From: Adiantum capillus-veneris
Lineage: Eukaryota; Streptophyta; Polypodiopsida; Polypodiales; Pteridaceae
Reading direction: 5' to 3'
NCBI GenBank assembly: GCA_014529385.2
Contig: CM043957.1
Span: forward strand, 82,482,881 to 82,546,880
Length of the DNA stretch: 64,000 nucleotides
Below the pieces are notes generated by a model that worked only from the letters and a program-made list of their open reading frames with translations, was not told where the DNA came from and did no database searches. This document shows positions 14,200 to 25,530 of the stretch, one piece after another. The stretch's first letter is position 1; each line of letters opens with the position of its first letter. Position numbers and translations under genes: made by a program.

Positions 14200-14525
14200 A
14201 TAGCAAGATACAGAGATAGATAGAGAGAGAGAGAGAGATAAATACCTGTTTTTTAGAGAGAGGAGAGAGAAAGATAACAGATTTCACTGTGTTTATGTAT
14301 GTGGAAGAGAGGAAGACGATGTATGGGAATATGTGCACGTATTTTCAAGAGAGAGACAACAAGATAACAGATTTCATTGTGGTTATGTATGTGGAAGTGA
14401 GGAAGACGATGTGTGGGAATATGTGCATGTATTTTCAAGAGAGAGACAGCAAGATAACAGATTTCACTGTGGTTATGTATGTGGAAGAGAGGAAGACGAT
14501 GTGTGGGAATATGTGTATGTGTGCG
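14200..14525. repeat. 90-bp tandem repeat next to a GA-rich tract
   Basis: The phrase GATAACAGATTTCA starts at 14,273, 14,363 and 14,453, giving an exact 90-bp period with about 2.7 copies. GA dinucleotide runs precede it near 14,215-14,240. Because 90 is a multiple of three, every frame encodes a repeated peptide, so the open frames here are weak evidence for a gene. Confidence 0.85.
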
Positions 14526-15100
14526 GGGATACTTTTAAACTATGTATCTCTGTCTTTTGACGAGAGAGTGTGTGTGCAAGAAGAGTTACAGAGAACCATC
14601 TTCTCTATATGGAGAAAGACAGAGAGTGAGAGAGAGAGAAATACCTGTTTTTTCTCTATTCGTGAGGTGTGCAATGTCTCCTGAGAAGACTGCCCGATCC
14701 TGCCCTTCTGGAAAGCGTTGTGTACGCTGCTGTTTCTTTATCTTGTGCGCGAACTTTCAATCCTGTGCACTCCACCTGTGTGTTGTGTACGATGCCGAGC
14801 TTGCTCCTCTACGCGCGCGTATACTCCAACTGTGTGCGATCCGTGTGCGCTTTCTGTGTGTTTGCTGCTCGCCTGCTTTCTCTGTGTGCGTTGCTCGTGC
14901 GCTCTCTGTGTGCCTAATCTTGATAGGGTTTATTAGAATGCCACGTATGCTACAAGTCCATGTTTTATCATAGGATTAAAAAAAACAAAAGCAATATAAA
15001 AAATTAACCAATTCACACGGCCAAAATTAAAGAAATCATGGTTGAAAATATGAAAAACATGCGTAACTCTATACTAGGAATTCACTTTTAAAAAAAAAAA
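14526..15100. other. Low-complexity spacer without recognisable gene
   Basis: Pyrimidine/GT-rich sequence (about 14,690-14,930) opens several overlapping Cys/Leu-rich frames in all three plus-strand phases, which is the signature of composition bias. A short AT-rich stretch follows. No gene is supported. Confidence 0.5.
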
Positions 15101-15103
15101 TCT

Positions 15104-15345
15104 TTGGCGCTGTAGGGCGCTGCCCTCGAGCCCTCGCGCCGGGAGGCGACAAGGGGCTCCGCCCCTTGACCCCGCCCGGGGCGCTGCCCAGGACCCCGCC
15201 CAGAACAATATCCCAAAATCAACCTCCCAAGCCCGCCATCGAGAGCGCTATATTCCACATCCCCATCAAGAGCGCTACCCCCAAACCTCACGTGGAAGCG
15301 CTGCCTTGTCACCCCATTGTGGCATTGCCCTAAGACCCCGCATCT
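15104..15345. repeat. GC-rich degenerate GCGCTGCC repeat
   Basis: A sharp GC island in AT-rich surroundings, preceded by a run of A. Variants of GCGCTGCCC followed by ACCCCG or GCCC recur six or seven times at roughly 25-40 bp. GGGGCTCCGCCCC (about 15,152) is a short perfect hairpin. It looks like a dispersed repetitive element, but I cannot assign a family. Confidence 0.5.
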
Positions 15346-15887
15346 GGAGTGCTAAATGGGAACATTCTTCATTAGTGAAATTTTGAACATAAATTATATT
15401 AGCATATACTTAAATATAATACAAATATTAACATATTAGCTATACTACTAATTTACTATAGCAGTTCTAGATTATGTCCCATACTATATTTAAGGTGCCA
15501 AAGGTTTGGCCTTATGGTCCTAGATTTAGCCAAGTGGTCAACACATATAGGACCAAGTGCACACTGTGCCACAAAACTTGGCCACCACTTCACTTGCCAA
15601 AGTTTAGGCCACATGGTCAATCCTAAGTTTCCAATGTTCTTATTATGTCACCTTTTGCCTCGTGGAAAACCTAGGCTTGTTTTCACATACTCAGGCACTT
15701 CAAGCCACAATAAATTGTCATTACTCTTCGGCAACCCTTTTGTTCAAGTCTTTGAAAAAACATTGTTTAAGGCCACCCTAAACCATTTTCATTTAGGGGT
15801 GTCTAAAACTAGCTTTTTGGCAATTCGAGAAGAAAATGGTCAAAGTTTTATACTTAGTTTTAACCACTTGACCAATTCAAATATTGG
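15346..15887 (+). other. Spacer, possibly an eroded outlier of the second array
   Basis: A 150-codon frame (15,514-15,966) is open but resembles no family I know. It is rich in phrases such as CCAAGTGGTCAA and CTTGGCCACCACTT that echo the adjacent repeat, so it is more likely decayed repeat than a gene. Confidence 0.4.
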
Positions 15888-17770
15888 AAAGCAAGGTCTT
15901 GTAATACTTTTCTTTGGACATCACACATTAAAACTAGGTCCCTCACTTGTCCAAGCTATGCTCTAATACAATAAAGGGCTTTTGGTTTCAAGATGCACCA
16001 CTTTCCCAACCTTGATTCCATTAAAGAAGCTAGCTCTACTTAGACATTTAATAGCAAGGTCCTGCAGCAGTTCAGATTGAACATTTTCCATGGCAGCTAG
16101 GTCCACCACTTATCTAAGCTATGCTCTAATAGAGTAAGGGGGTTTTGGTTTCAAGATCCACCACTTGTCCAAACTTGATTTGGGAAGCAAGGTCCTATAA
16201 TAGTTTGCTTTGGACATTCACCATTACAACTAAGTCCACCACTTCTCCAAGCTATGTTCTAATACACTAAGGAGGTTTTGGTTTCAAGGAGAACCACTTG
16301 TACGACTTTGTTTTTGGAAGTAAGGTCTTTACATAGTTCACCTTGGACCTTGGACATTGGATACTACAACTAAGCCCACCACTTGTCCAAGATATCCTCT
16401 ATATATAGCCAAAGGGTTTGGGTTTCAAGATTCACCACTTTTCCAACCTTTCTTCCATTAAAGAAAGGAGGGGCATTATAACTAGGTCCACCACTTGTCC
16501 AAGCTATGCTCTGATATAGAAAGGGGATTTTGGTTTCAAGGTCCACCACGTGTTCAACCTTGCAAGACTCAAGGGATACTTGGACATTGGAAAGCATAGT
16601 CCTATAGTAGTTGATAGGTGGCAGTGGGTATTACAACTAGGTCCAACCTATGCTCTCATATAGCAAAGAGGCTTTGCTTTCAAGGTCCACCACTTGTCCA
16701 ACCTTGCTTCCATTAAAGAAATGAGGGGCTACGTAAACATTGGCAAGCAAGGTAGCAAGGTCCTAAGGTGTTTCCCTTGGATATTGGGCATTATAACTAG
16801 GTCCACCACTTGTCCAAGCTATGCTCTGATAAAGAAAGGGGATTTTGTTTCAAGGTCCACCATGTGTTCAACCTTTCTAATATAGAAAGGGGATTTTCGT
16901 TTCAAGGTCCACCACGTGTTCAACCTTGAAAGACTCAAGGGATACTTGGACATTGGAAAGCATAGTCCTATAGTAGTTGATAGGTGGCAGTGGGTATTTA
17001 AACTAGGTCCAACCTATGCTCTAATATAGCAAAGAGGCTTTGGTTTCAAGGTCCACCACTTGTCCAACCTTACTTCCATTAAAGAAATGAGGGGCTACGT
17101 AAACATTGGCAAGCAAGGTAGCAAAGTCCTAAGGTATTTCACCTTGGATATTGGGCATTATAACTAGGTCCACCACTTGTCCAAGCTATGCTCTGATATA
17201 GAAAGGGGATTTTTGTTTCAAGGTCCACCACGTGTTCAACCTTGAAAGACTCAAGGGATACTTGGACATTGGAAAGCATAGTCCTATAGTAGTTGATAGG
17301 TGGCAGTGGGTATTAAAACTAGGTCCAACCTATGCTCTAATATAGCAAAGAGGCTTTGGTTTCAAGGTCCACCACTTGTCCAACCTTACTTCCATTAAAG
17401 AAATGAGGGGCTACGTAAACATTGGCAAGCAAGGTAGCAAAGTCCTAAGGTATTTCACCTTGGATATTGGGCATTATAACTAGGTCCACCACTTGTCCAA
17501 GCTATGCTCTGATATAGAAAGGGGATTTTTGTTTCAAGGTCCACCACGTGTTCAACCTTGAAAGACTCAAGGGATACTTGGACATTGGAAAGCATAGTCC
17601 TATAGTAGTTGATAGGTGGCAGTGGGTATTACAACTAGGTCCACCACTTGTCCACCTATGCTCTCATATAGCAAAGAGGCTTTGGTTTCAAGGTCCACCA
17701 CTTGTCCAACCTTGCTTCCATTAATATAGCAAGGAGGATTTGGTCTCAAGGTTCACCACTTGTCCAACCT
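15888..17770. repeat. Second tandem array, 317-bp unit sharing the satellite core
   Basis: The phrase CCACTTGTCCAAGCTATGCTCTGAT recurs (as GGTCCACC-led copies) near 16,484, 16,800, 17,167 and 17,484. The spacings are about 316, 367 and 317 bp; the 367-bp unit carries a local duplication of about 50 bp. Left of 16,484 an older, shorter period of about 130-160 bp is visible through GCAAGGTC phrases near 15,892, 16,054 and 16,187. A variant core, GGTCCACCACGTGTTCAA, alternates with the normal one. The rest of the unit is unlike the first array, so the two share mainly the core motif. Confidence 0.9.
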
Positions 17771-17864
17771 ATGCAAACCTTTTTCATGTTGTAGCATGAT
17801 TTTTTGTTTGAAGAGTATTTTTCTATAACTATGGATTTAACAATGTAATCTTTTTACTTACAGG
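17771..17864 (+). promoter_or_regulatory. Upstream flank with candidate splice acceptor
   Basis: A T-rich stretch ends in CTTTTTACTTACAG at 17,849-17,862, immediately before the ATG at 17,865. This is a good plant 3' splice site, so an upstream 5'-UTR or coding exon may exist. I could not identify one in the repeats to the left. Confidence 0.4.
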
Positions 17865-20800
17865 ATGGACTTCGAATCTGGGGAGAAAGTACATATGATA
17901 CTTGACAATGAAATCGTTGGTATTGGTTGTGTGTGTAGAACAGATCCAGATTCCACTTGTGGTGGTACAAAGATAGGGCTGGGAAATGTCTCCATACTAG
18001 TGGAGGAATGCTTGAAGGATGTGGTCCTACCTTTTCCTACAATGGATACTTCATCTCTCCAAGGCTCATTATGGAGTGTTGTTCGATGGTCAAAGCTTCT
18101 TTTGCAATCTTTTGTATTAAATGGGAACTTAATTGATCCACACGAAAGCTACAATGGTGATGAAGAACATGATCATTCTGATCCTCTAGTTACAGATGCA
18201 ATACCTATGACAAGCCCAGAATTTGAAGCAATGATTCGAGAGTCTTGGAGAAATCAGAGGGTCCTTTTAAAAGATGACACAATGATGCAAACCATGAATG
18301 AAGGGACCATCTTATATGTATTTCCACATGATTATGTCAACTTTCAGGAACTTGGTCCTGATTGTGTGGGTGTGGGTATTGAAAGAGAAAATGCAAGCAT
18401 TGATGATGTGGTTGAAGTGGGTAGCATCACTTTGCTAAAGTGGCCCATCAAGCAGACAACAATGTTGAATGGGAGCCCATTACAACGCTTTGTTTGTTGA
18501 TGGCATGCATGCTACATATGAGGATGTATCCAACGATGGCAATGTTGGAAAAAAAACTTGATGGGAGTAATGTTGTCCAGTTGTCAAGGAAGAGACGATA
18601 CACTTTCATGAACAGGACTCAAAAATCAAAAGCAGCACCAGCTTCGACTTTTTACCTTTCAAACAAATCAATTCAAAGGGTATCATGCATTGATTGTTGT
18701 GCACAAAAATGCTGCCAATTTGCAGATCGTGATATGTGTGACAAGGTTAACAACAATTTTGGGGAGGAGTCTCAAAATCATCGCACTAATTATGTTTATG
18801 ATGTTCTTTCTATATGTTATCAGAAAGATGAGAAGTCACGATACCAATTCAGGCTAAATGGCTCTATTGTTTGTTGTAGAGCATGGTATGAGCTACATGG
18901 AATACCAAAGACATCATTTTATCGATACAAGGAGAACTTTGAAAATGGTGTGCGCCAATATGTACATGGGAACACATGTACATTGAGAAGGGGACTTCAA
19001 CATACTAGTTTAGCAAGAGCACTACTAAATGAGTTTGTGGAAAACAACTCTGAGAAGATGCCACATAGAAGTAGAACACTGCTAGATGGCTCAAGAGAGA
19101 CTCAATTGGTGATTCCATCAACATACAAACAAGTGGATATTTTATGTGAAATCAACACGACACTTGACCAAATGGGCTATGAGAAGAAGCTATCCCAATC
19201 TTCTTTTGGTAGAATTTGGAACAAAGAGTACCCACATGTCACTTTAACAAAGACGAGTGAGTTCTCTAAGTGCAATATTTGTAGCTCAATCAAGGCAAGG
19301 TTAGAAGCTAAACCTTCTCTTGAAGAGAGAGCTCTTCTCTTGAGGGAGAGAGAAGTTCACATGGCACAACAAAAGAGTTGCAGAAGCCTATATTATGCAT
19401 GGCGCACGTATTCAGAAACTCAACCACAAAAATATGTATGCATAATCCATGATAAGATGGATCAAAAGAAGACTGCCATTCCTAGATTACGCATTGTTCC
19501 CAAGGGTGTGGATTCAGGATATAATCTGCAGGTGGCATTGATTGGCATGATCACTCATGGACATGGAGAAGGTCATTACGGACACTTTGTCTTGAATGGT
19601 TTGTGGCCAGCTGATCCAAATCTTACAATTGGCTCAATTGCTAATTGTTTACATAACCTCGAGAGGATAGATAAGCATCCTCTTGGTGATCTAGTAACAA
19701 ATGGACTTCCAAGGAGCAATATTTCACTACTACATGCTTTGAACTCAAGGGATGCTTTGGACTACCATAACTTGAGTGATGGAAAAGAGCCCATTGTGCA
19801 GTCGTCAGAAATTGCAGAAGAGGAATTGGGGTCAACATTTCGCAGATTGCCAGAGAACTTGTTGCTACAATTGGATAATTGTGCAGGGGAAAACAAAAAT
19901 CGATACTTATTTGCCTATTTGTCAATGCTTGTTGCAAGGGGTGTTTTCAAAACCATCCAGCTGGGATTTTTAATGGTTGGGCATACACATGAGGACATAG
20001 ACGCCATGTTTAGTAGGTTTTCAGAGAAGTTGAGAGTTACACAAACCTATACTTTGCCACATTTGATGGATACATTACGAAACAGCTCATCTTCATCTCC
20101 AGCTCCATTTTTTCTCACAAAGATCCCGATTTCAAGCAATATTGTGATGGCTATCTTTGTGATGGACAAGACATACTTGTTGGACATTCCAAACCGCTTC
20201 AGTTCAGGTTCTTTATGCAGGATGAGACACCAATGATGCAATATAAGGCACATGTAGGTGTATCAAGTTGGAGTGGAAGTATTCGCCTTTGGAAAACAGA
20301 CACAGAAGGCAAGCCAATGTTACCACATGGAGATCCACCTCTAGTACAAATGGCGGAGTATGTCAAGGCCCACGAAGAAGTCATTTTGGGGCTAAAGAAC
20401 TATATAAAATTTTGGAAAAATTTAGGGAATGGTTCAAGTATTCCGCGATATTATAGACCCGTGATAGATTATTGGAGTAAGGTAATTGAAGAGATTGGAA
20501 AAGCAATCATATCAGAGGGAGTCTTGTATGAAATGTTTTGGCCAAAAACTCAAGAATATTCTCACCTACAAAGCACTACAATGAATTTGCAACAAGGAGC
20601 AGAAAGATTCCTAGGCCTTGAAGAGTTGAACGATCATTTTTGTGGGCCTCAACGAGATAGGCCAAGGGAAGAGTTTGACCCTATGTCTGATGTGCACCAA
20701 GGTGACTTTCTTATGCTTGTTCCGAGTGACACAGAAATCTATCCAGTGTGGCTTGCAATGGCTTTATCTGACATTGATAATGAGCCTACATCACCAAACT

Positions 20801-21090
20801 ACAGAAAACTCTTGATTCAATATTGGGCACCTTGCGCGAGAAAAAGTGGGATGACAGATACTCAAGCTTACAGTAATTGTTGGAAGGGTTATTGGGCTGT
20901 CAACTATAAGGACCCACAAGTGTGGGAAACTATAGATGCAATTGTTTGGTCCTGGAGACCCAACAAAGAAGGACCATTTTCTAGAATAAAGATTCCAGAA
21001 AGACATGCTCTAAAAGCCAAAGAAGGCCTCACTCGTGCACATCAGCCACACTTGGATCAAAGTTCAGATATGGTATCAAATGTGGAGTAG
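17865..21090 (+). CDS. DUF8039/DUF7869-like protein gene, frameshifted
   Basis: A gene-sized coding stretch of about 1,070 codons, read in segments 17,865-18,440, 18,440-20,110 and 20,110-21,090. The N-terminal part has the G-x-G-C-V and V-x-L-P-x-P pattern of the plant DUF8039 type, often found beside transposase-like proteins. The middle is Cys-rich (CIDCCAQKCC near 18,686; CNIC near 19,272). The core, about 19,440-20,040, resembles DUF7869: a HDKMDQ motif, then LDNCAGENKNRY (about 19,870) and GHTHEDIDAMF (about 19,980). Three spaced acidic motifs suggest an RNase H-like fold, but that is inference. Four single-base indels break the frame (about 18,440, 18,478, 18,555 and 20,110), yet I see no in-frame stop on the restored path. 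It is either a recent pseudogene, a domesticated or mobile transposase-like gene, or an intact gene with assembly errors. The biological role is unknown. Confidence 0.6.
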
Positions 21091-21393
21091 AATTATGTGG
21101 AGCTTCTATTGTGACTATACTAGTCAATTTGTAAACAAAATCTTTTTTGTATCTTCCTTTGTTTTATGTAATTTATAGTTATTATTCAAATCCATGTGTT
21201 GTACATCCTCTTGACTTTTGGTGTTTATCAACACCACAATCCTATGAGATTTTCACTTTATTTACTAGCCACACACCTCAATTTTTCCCACTTTAAGTGG
21301 AAAATTCCCAAATTACATGAATTCGGTCGATTTGGAGATTCCCATAATGTGAGATTTTTACCAAAATACCTAATATCGTCTTTTCTATCTTGA
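21091..21393 (+). other. 3' flank of the DUF gene and truncated start of a Copia element
   Basis: AT-rich sequence with no gene. From about 21,340 conceptual translation in one frame gives an ILNEEI-like phrase typical of the Copia gag C-terminal half, so the mobile-element sequence probably begins near here. Confidence 0.4.
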
Positions 21394-21824
21394 ATGAGGA
21401 AATCGGGAGGAAAGCAAGTGGAGAGAGGGAGGGAGGAGGCAGCTCTGCCAACATGGTTAGAGGCAGGGACAGAAAAGAAGAATGCTTATGCACAAAGGAG
21501 TAAGGGTAAAAGTAAGGAAAGGGGAAATTCCAGCAAAGGCAAGGGTGATGTGACTTGCTATCAATGTGGCAGGAAAGGTCACAAGAAAACCGATTGCAGG
21601 AATTACAAAGCCTAGTTAGAACGGAAAAAGAATGGCGGAGACAAAAAGAAAGAGAAGAAGGAAGTAAGACAGATGCACAGGATAGCTCAAAGGACAAAGA
21701 GAAGGCCAATGTGGCTTCTAGTGTTGTGATTGAGGAGATGTCAGATGTAGAGGACATATTGTGTGCCACTTTGTCAAATGATGATGCTTATGACTTTGAT
21801 GCCTCTCTTAATGTTCATTCATAG
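21394..21824 (+). pseudogene. Copia gag remnant with zinc knuckle
   Basis: The segment encodes the C-terminal part of a Copia gag. CYQCGRKGHKKTDC (about 21,558-21,600) fits the nucleic-acid-binding CX2CX4HX4C zinc knuckle, in a Lys/Arg/Ser-rich context. A TAG follows at about 21,613, after which the reading continues in another frame with acidic residues. The capsid part upstream is missing. Confidence 0.75.
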
Positions 21825-21884
21825 GACATGCAGATCACATGAGTGATCTTATTGATACTTTGTTGACTGTCAATGATGCATTAT

Positions 21885-23410
21885 CCCAGACTTGGATTGT
21901 TGATTCCGGTGCTTCATTTCATGTGACTTCTATCAAGGAGTTTTTCTCTATTTTTTGATGCAAACAAACGCGGCCATGTATACCTTGGAAACAATCATGC
22001 ATGTTCCATTGAGGGTATTGGCATTGTGCATCTCTCCATAGATGGCACAAATGAGCTTGTCTTGCATGATGTTAGATATGTGCGGGGAATCAAGAAGAGT
22101 CTGTTTTCTGTTGGGGTCAGATGGATATGCATGGTTACAGCATCTTGTTTGAGAGAGGATCATGGAAAATGACTAAAGGCTCAAGGCTGATTGTAAAGGG
22201 CACCAAACAAAGGGACACTTTACTGCATGCATGGAAAGGCCGTGTTGGGCAGGCTGAAATTAACTCTCACATGGAGTTGTGGCACAGAGGCTTGGTCATA
22301 TGAGCCAAAGGACCTTTCTAAGCTTTGTACTTTGAACAAGCTTGATGCTAAAGGCACAAAGCTTGATTTTTGTAATGAATGTCAATATGGCAAGCAAGTA
22401 AAGTGTTCTTATTACTCTAGTGTCTCTCGTAAATCTTGTGTGCTTGATCTTGTACATTCTAATGTATGTAGCATGCCTACTAAGTCTATGGGAGGTGCAT
22501 GCTATTTTTTCTCTTTGTTGATGATCATTCTAGAAAAAATTGGATTTATTTGCTTAAATCTAAGGATGAAACCTTTGCTGCGTTTAAGAGATTTCATGCA
22601 TTGTGACCACCCAAAACAGGTAGAAAGCTAAAATGCCTGCGTACAGACAATGGGGGGAGTTCACAAGTGCTGAATTTAACAAGTTTTGTGAAAAATTTGG
22701 GCAATTAAGAGGGATCTTACTGTGCCATAATCCCCTCTTCTAATGGTGTGGCTAAAAGATTCAATAGGACACTTTGTGAGAGGGTGAGATGCATGCTGTC
22801 CACAGCTAATCTCTCTCATGGATTTGGGGAGAAGCTTTGAAACTACAGTCCAATATGCAATCAATCCCCTCACATGTCTTTGAAAGGTGACATCCCTGAA
22901 GAGGTTTGGTCTAACAAGCCTGCTTCATATGATCACTTACGCATTATTTTTGGTTGCGAGGGTTTTGTGCATGTCAGACCCGCGTTCAAGAGTAAACTAG
23001 ATGCCAAATCCACTAAAGCCTTTCCATGGGATATGGTGAAGAAGGTGAAATGGGTTACAAGATTTGGTTACCTCACCTCAAAAGGGTTGTACGCAGCCAT
23101 GATGTTGTTTTTTAATGAGGCAAGGCTGCTTCAAAACAATTGTTCCTCAAAGCATGACCAAAAAGGGTCAAATTTCAACATGACCAGCCACTTGTTAGGC
23201 CTATTTTTGACCCTCAGAATGCACCACATATGGCTGAAAATGTAGATGATCCAGTGTGTGTGTTTGAGCCAGATGATGTTGGACAACAAATTGAGGCTCC
23301 TAAAGGCATCTGCAACTACGAAACAATGTTGAAAATGATGTACAGCAGCCCATTGTTGATGATTTTATTATGCCACCTGATGTAGACCCATTACCGGATA
23401 ATGTGGATCA
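21885..23410 (+). pseudogene. Copia protease and integrase remnants
   Basis: The aspartic protease active site reads WIVDSGASFH (about 21,893-21,922). The pre-integrase zinc-binding motif follows as LWHRGLGHMS (about 22,277-22,306), then integrase core pieces LVHSNV (about 22,450) and RTDNGGS (about 22,640), matching the first two acidic positions of the DDE core. In the first piece the usual Asp of LVHSD is Asn. Several frame changes separate the pieces, so no functional polyprotein is made. Confidence 0.75.
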
Positions 23411-24565
23411 TTGGGTGAGAGGCGGTCTACTCGTCCAAGACGGACTGTGAGTAGATATGATCCCTCTTTGCATTACATTATGTTGACAGATGAGGGAGAG
23501 CCTCTTATGTATAAAGAGGCAAAGACATGTGAGTCAAGCAGTAAGTGGGAGCTTGCAATGCAAGAGGAAATGAAATCCTTGTATGCAAATGATACTTGGA
23601 TCTTGTGCCATTACCTAAAGGGAGAAAGGCTCTTCCTAACAAATGGGTATACAAGATTAAGATTGTGGATGAAAAACCCAAGTACAAGGCAAGATTGGTT
23701 GCAAAAGGATATGCACAGAAAGAAGGAATTGATTTCAAGAAATCTTTTCTCCCGTTGTAAAGCTTACAACTTTACTGTCCTTTTTGCTCTCGTTGCGGTG
23801 CTTGATTTGGAATTGAATCAAATGGATATAAAGACAGCGCTTTTGCATGGTGACATTGAAGAGGACATATACATGAAACAACCTGAAGGTTTTGTAGTTC
23901 CTACACGTGAGGAACTTGTATGCAAACTGAAAAGGGCTCTGTATGGTTTGAGACAATCATCACGGCAGTGGTATAAGAAGTTTGACACTTTTATGTTGTC
24001 TCAAGGTTTTAAACTCATCCATGCAGATCATTGTTTGTATATGAAAAGGGATGAAGATGGTAGTCCCATCATACTTGTTCTCTATGTTGATGACATGCTG
24101 CTTGCCGGGAAAACATAAGATAGTCTTGATGCTCTGAAACGTACGCTAAATTCAACATTTGCTATGAAGGATTTGGGTGATGGAGAGCATATTTTGGGCA
24201 TGCATATTAAAAGAGATAGAAAGCTGAAATTGCTCTTTTTATCTCAATCAAGGTACATTGCAAAAGTACTTGACAGGTTTAATATGGTTGATCAATGCTA
24301 AGCCTCTTGGAGTACCTTTACCTCCATACACTAAGCTTAACAAAGCAGATTGTCCAAAGTATGAGGTGGCATTGAAAGCAATGAAGGGAATCCCTTATGC
24401 ATCAGCTTGTGGTTCTCTTATGTGCTATGGTTGCCACTCGTCTCGACATTGCTTATGCAGTGGGAGTTGTTAGTCGATACATGTCAAATCCTGGCAAAGC
24501 GCATTGGGAAGCTGTCAAATGCATTCTGAGATATTTGAAAGGTACACAATCAAAGTGTATCTGTT
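23411..24565 (+). pseudogene. Copia reverse transcriptase remnant
   Basis: This is an RVT_2-type reverse transcriptase. It shows QMDIKTALLHGDIEEDIYM, ALYGLRQSSRQWY and the catalytic YVDDM (24,082-24,096). The normal fingers sequence (PNKWVYKIK, YKARLVAKGYAQ) is present near 23,635-23,715 but in a neighbouring frame. A TAA interrupts it at about 24,116. The enzyme would copy element RNA to cDNA in virus-like particles, but this copy cannot. Confidence 0.85.
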
Positions 24566-25079
24566 ATGGAAAAAAGTGACTTAAAGTTGCAGGGATATTG
24601 TGATGCAGACATGGCAGGTGACATGGATACCAGGAAATCTACGAGTGGATATGTATTTTCCATTGTTGGTGGTGCAGTCTCTTGGTGTTCTAGGTTACAG
24701 AAAATTGTGGCATTGAGTACTACTGAGGCTGAATATATTTCAACCACAGAGGCTTCAAAAGAGGCCATTTGGTTGGGCAGACTTGCAAAAGAACTTGGCA
24801 TGCCTGCTCATACACCCGTGTTGGGTTGTGATAGCCAGAGTGCTGTCTATTTAGCCAAAAATGCCATGTTTCTTGCGCGTACCAAACACATAGATGTGCG
24901 ATACCACTTCATACGACAGGTATTGGAGGATGGTCTAGTCAGCTTAACTAAGATCATACACAGGATAACCTGCATATGTTCTCACCAAGGGTCCTGGCTA
25001 AGGCTCAACATGAGCATTGCATATAGCTGGTGGGAGTTGATTAACTTAAAGGCGTCATTTATGTCTTTAAGTGAGAGGT
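24566..25079 (+). pseudogene. Copia RNase H and C-terminus
   Basis: The typical Copia RNase H is readable: [41 protein letters not shown] and [12 protein letters not shown]. The catalytic acidic residues appear present. After about 24,945 the frame is lost and the C-terminus is garbled before the LTR. Confidence 0.85.
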
Positions 25080-25220
25080 TGTTGGGTTAAAGGGCCTAAA
25101 TAACCCCTTTTTGTACATTTTTATACTTTGTCCAGGTAATATGAACCTGGAACATTTTTTAACGGTCACTTGTAATAAAAGTGGGAAAACCCAAAACTCA
25201 CTTATTGAGTTTTCCCCAAA
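25080..25220 (+). repeat. Start of Copia 3' LTR, with poly(A) signal and hairpin
   Basis: The LTR opens with TGTTGGGTTAAAGG. AATAAAAG near 25,173 is a candidate polyadenylation signal. It is followed by AAAACTCA CTTAT TGAGTTTT (about 25,194-25,214), a perfect 8-bp inverted repeat with a 5-bp loop. The LTR 3' boundary is not resolved. Confidence 0.5.
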
Positions 25221-25354
25221 ACGTGAGCTCTCTCTCTCTCCCTCTTCGTTCTGCTAGCGCTTCCCTTCTCCAGCACAATTGCCTCCGCTTCAAGCCTCAA
25301 GGCCTGCACATCTTCGCGTGCTCTATCACTTGCACACACCGCCGCGCCTTCAAG

Positions 25355-25530
25355 AGTATGACACACATGATTTGCATGATGATAAGCATGATGATTTGAA
25401 TGATGATAATGCATGATGATTTGAATGATAATGATGAGCATGATGATTTGGATGACAATCACAAGCATGATGATTTGCATGATCACGATGTGATTTCGCA
25501 CGAGCATGATGATTAGCAGGGACAAGATGT
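25355..25530 (+). repeat. GATGAT-rich minisatellite (His/Asp coding)
   Basis: Imperfect repeats of CATGATGATTTG and GATGAT run through this interval. In one frame they encode alternating HDD, LHDD and LNDD. A 48-bp duplication follows downstream (ATCTTGGCTCTCGAG at 25,616 and 25,664). Confidence 0.7.

Larger units (their letters stand above)
21340..25220 (+). mobile_element. Ty1/copia element, 5'-truncated, with 3' LTR
   Basis: Domains occur in canonical Copia order: gag zinc knuckle, protease, integrase, reverse transcriptase, RNase H, then an LTR start. Integrase lying before reverse transcriptase defines Copia. No 5' LTR, primer site or gag N-terminus is seen; the element starts mid-gag about 250 bp after the DUF gene. 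Frameshifts and stops are scattered through it, so it is inactive. The 3' LTR appears to begin at 25,080 (TGTTGGGTTAAAGG) after a purine-rich AAGTGAGAGG stretch. I could not fix its 3' end. Confidence 0.85.

Noticed and set aside
14542-14973. Cys/Leu-rich proteins near 14,540-14,970
   Set aside because: Overlapping frames in all three phases of low-complexity DNA; no domain and no consistent start.
20100-20125. Programmed -1 ribosomal frameshift at the T6 run in the DUF gene
   Set aside because: The sequence does not form a proper X-XXY-YYZ slippery heptamer in the zero frame, and other indels in the gene need a different explanation.
19641-21006. Reverse-strand frames inside the DUF gene
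   Set aside because: They are shadows of the plus-strand coding sequence, which carries the recognisable motifs.
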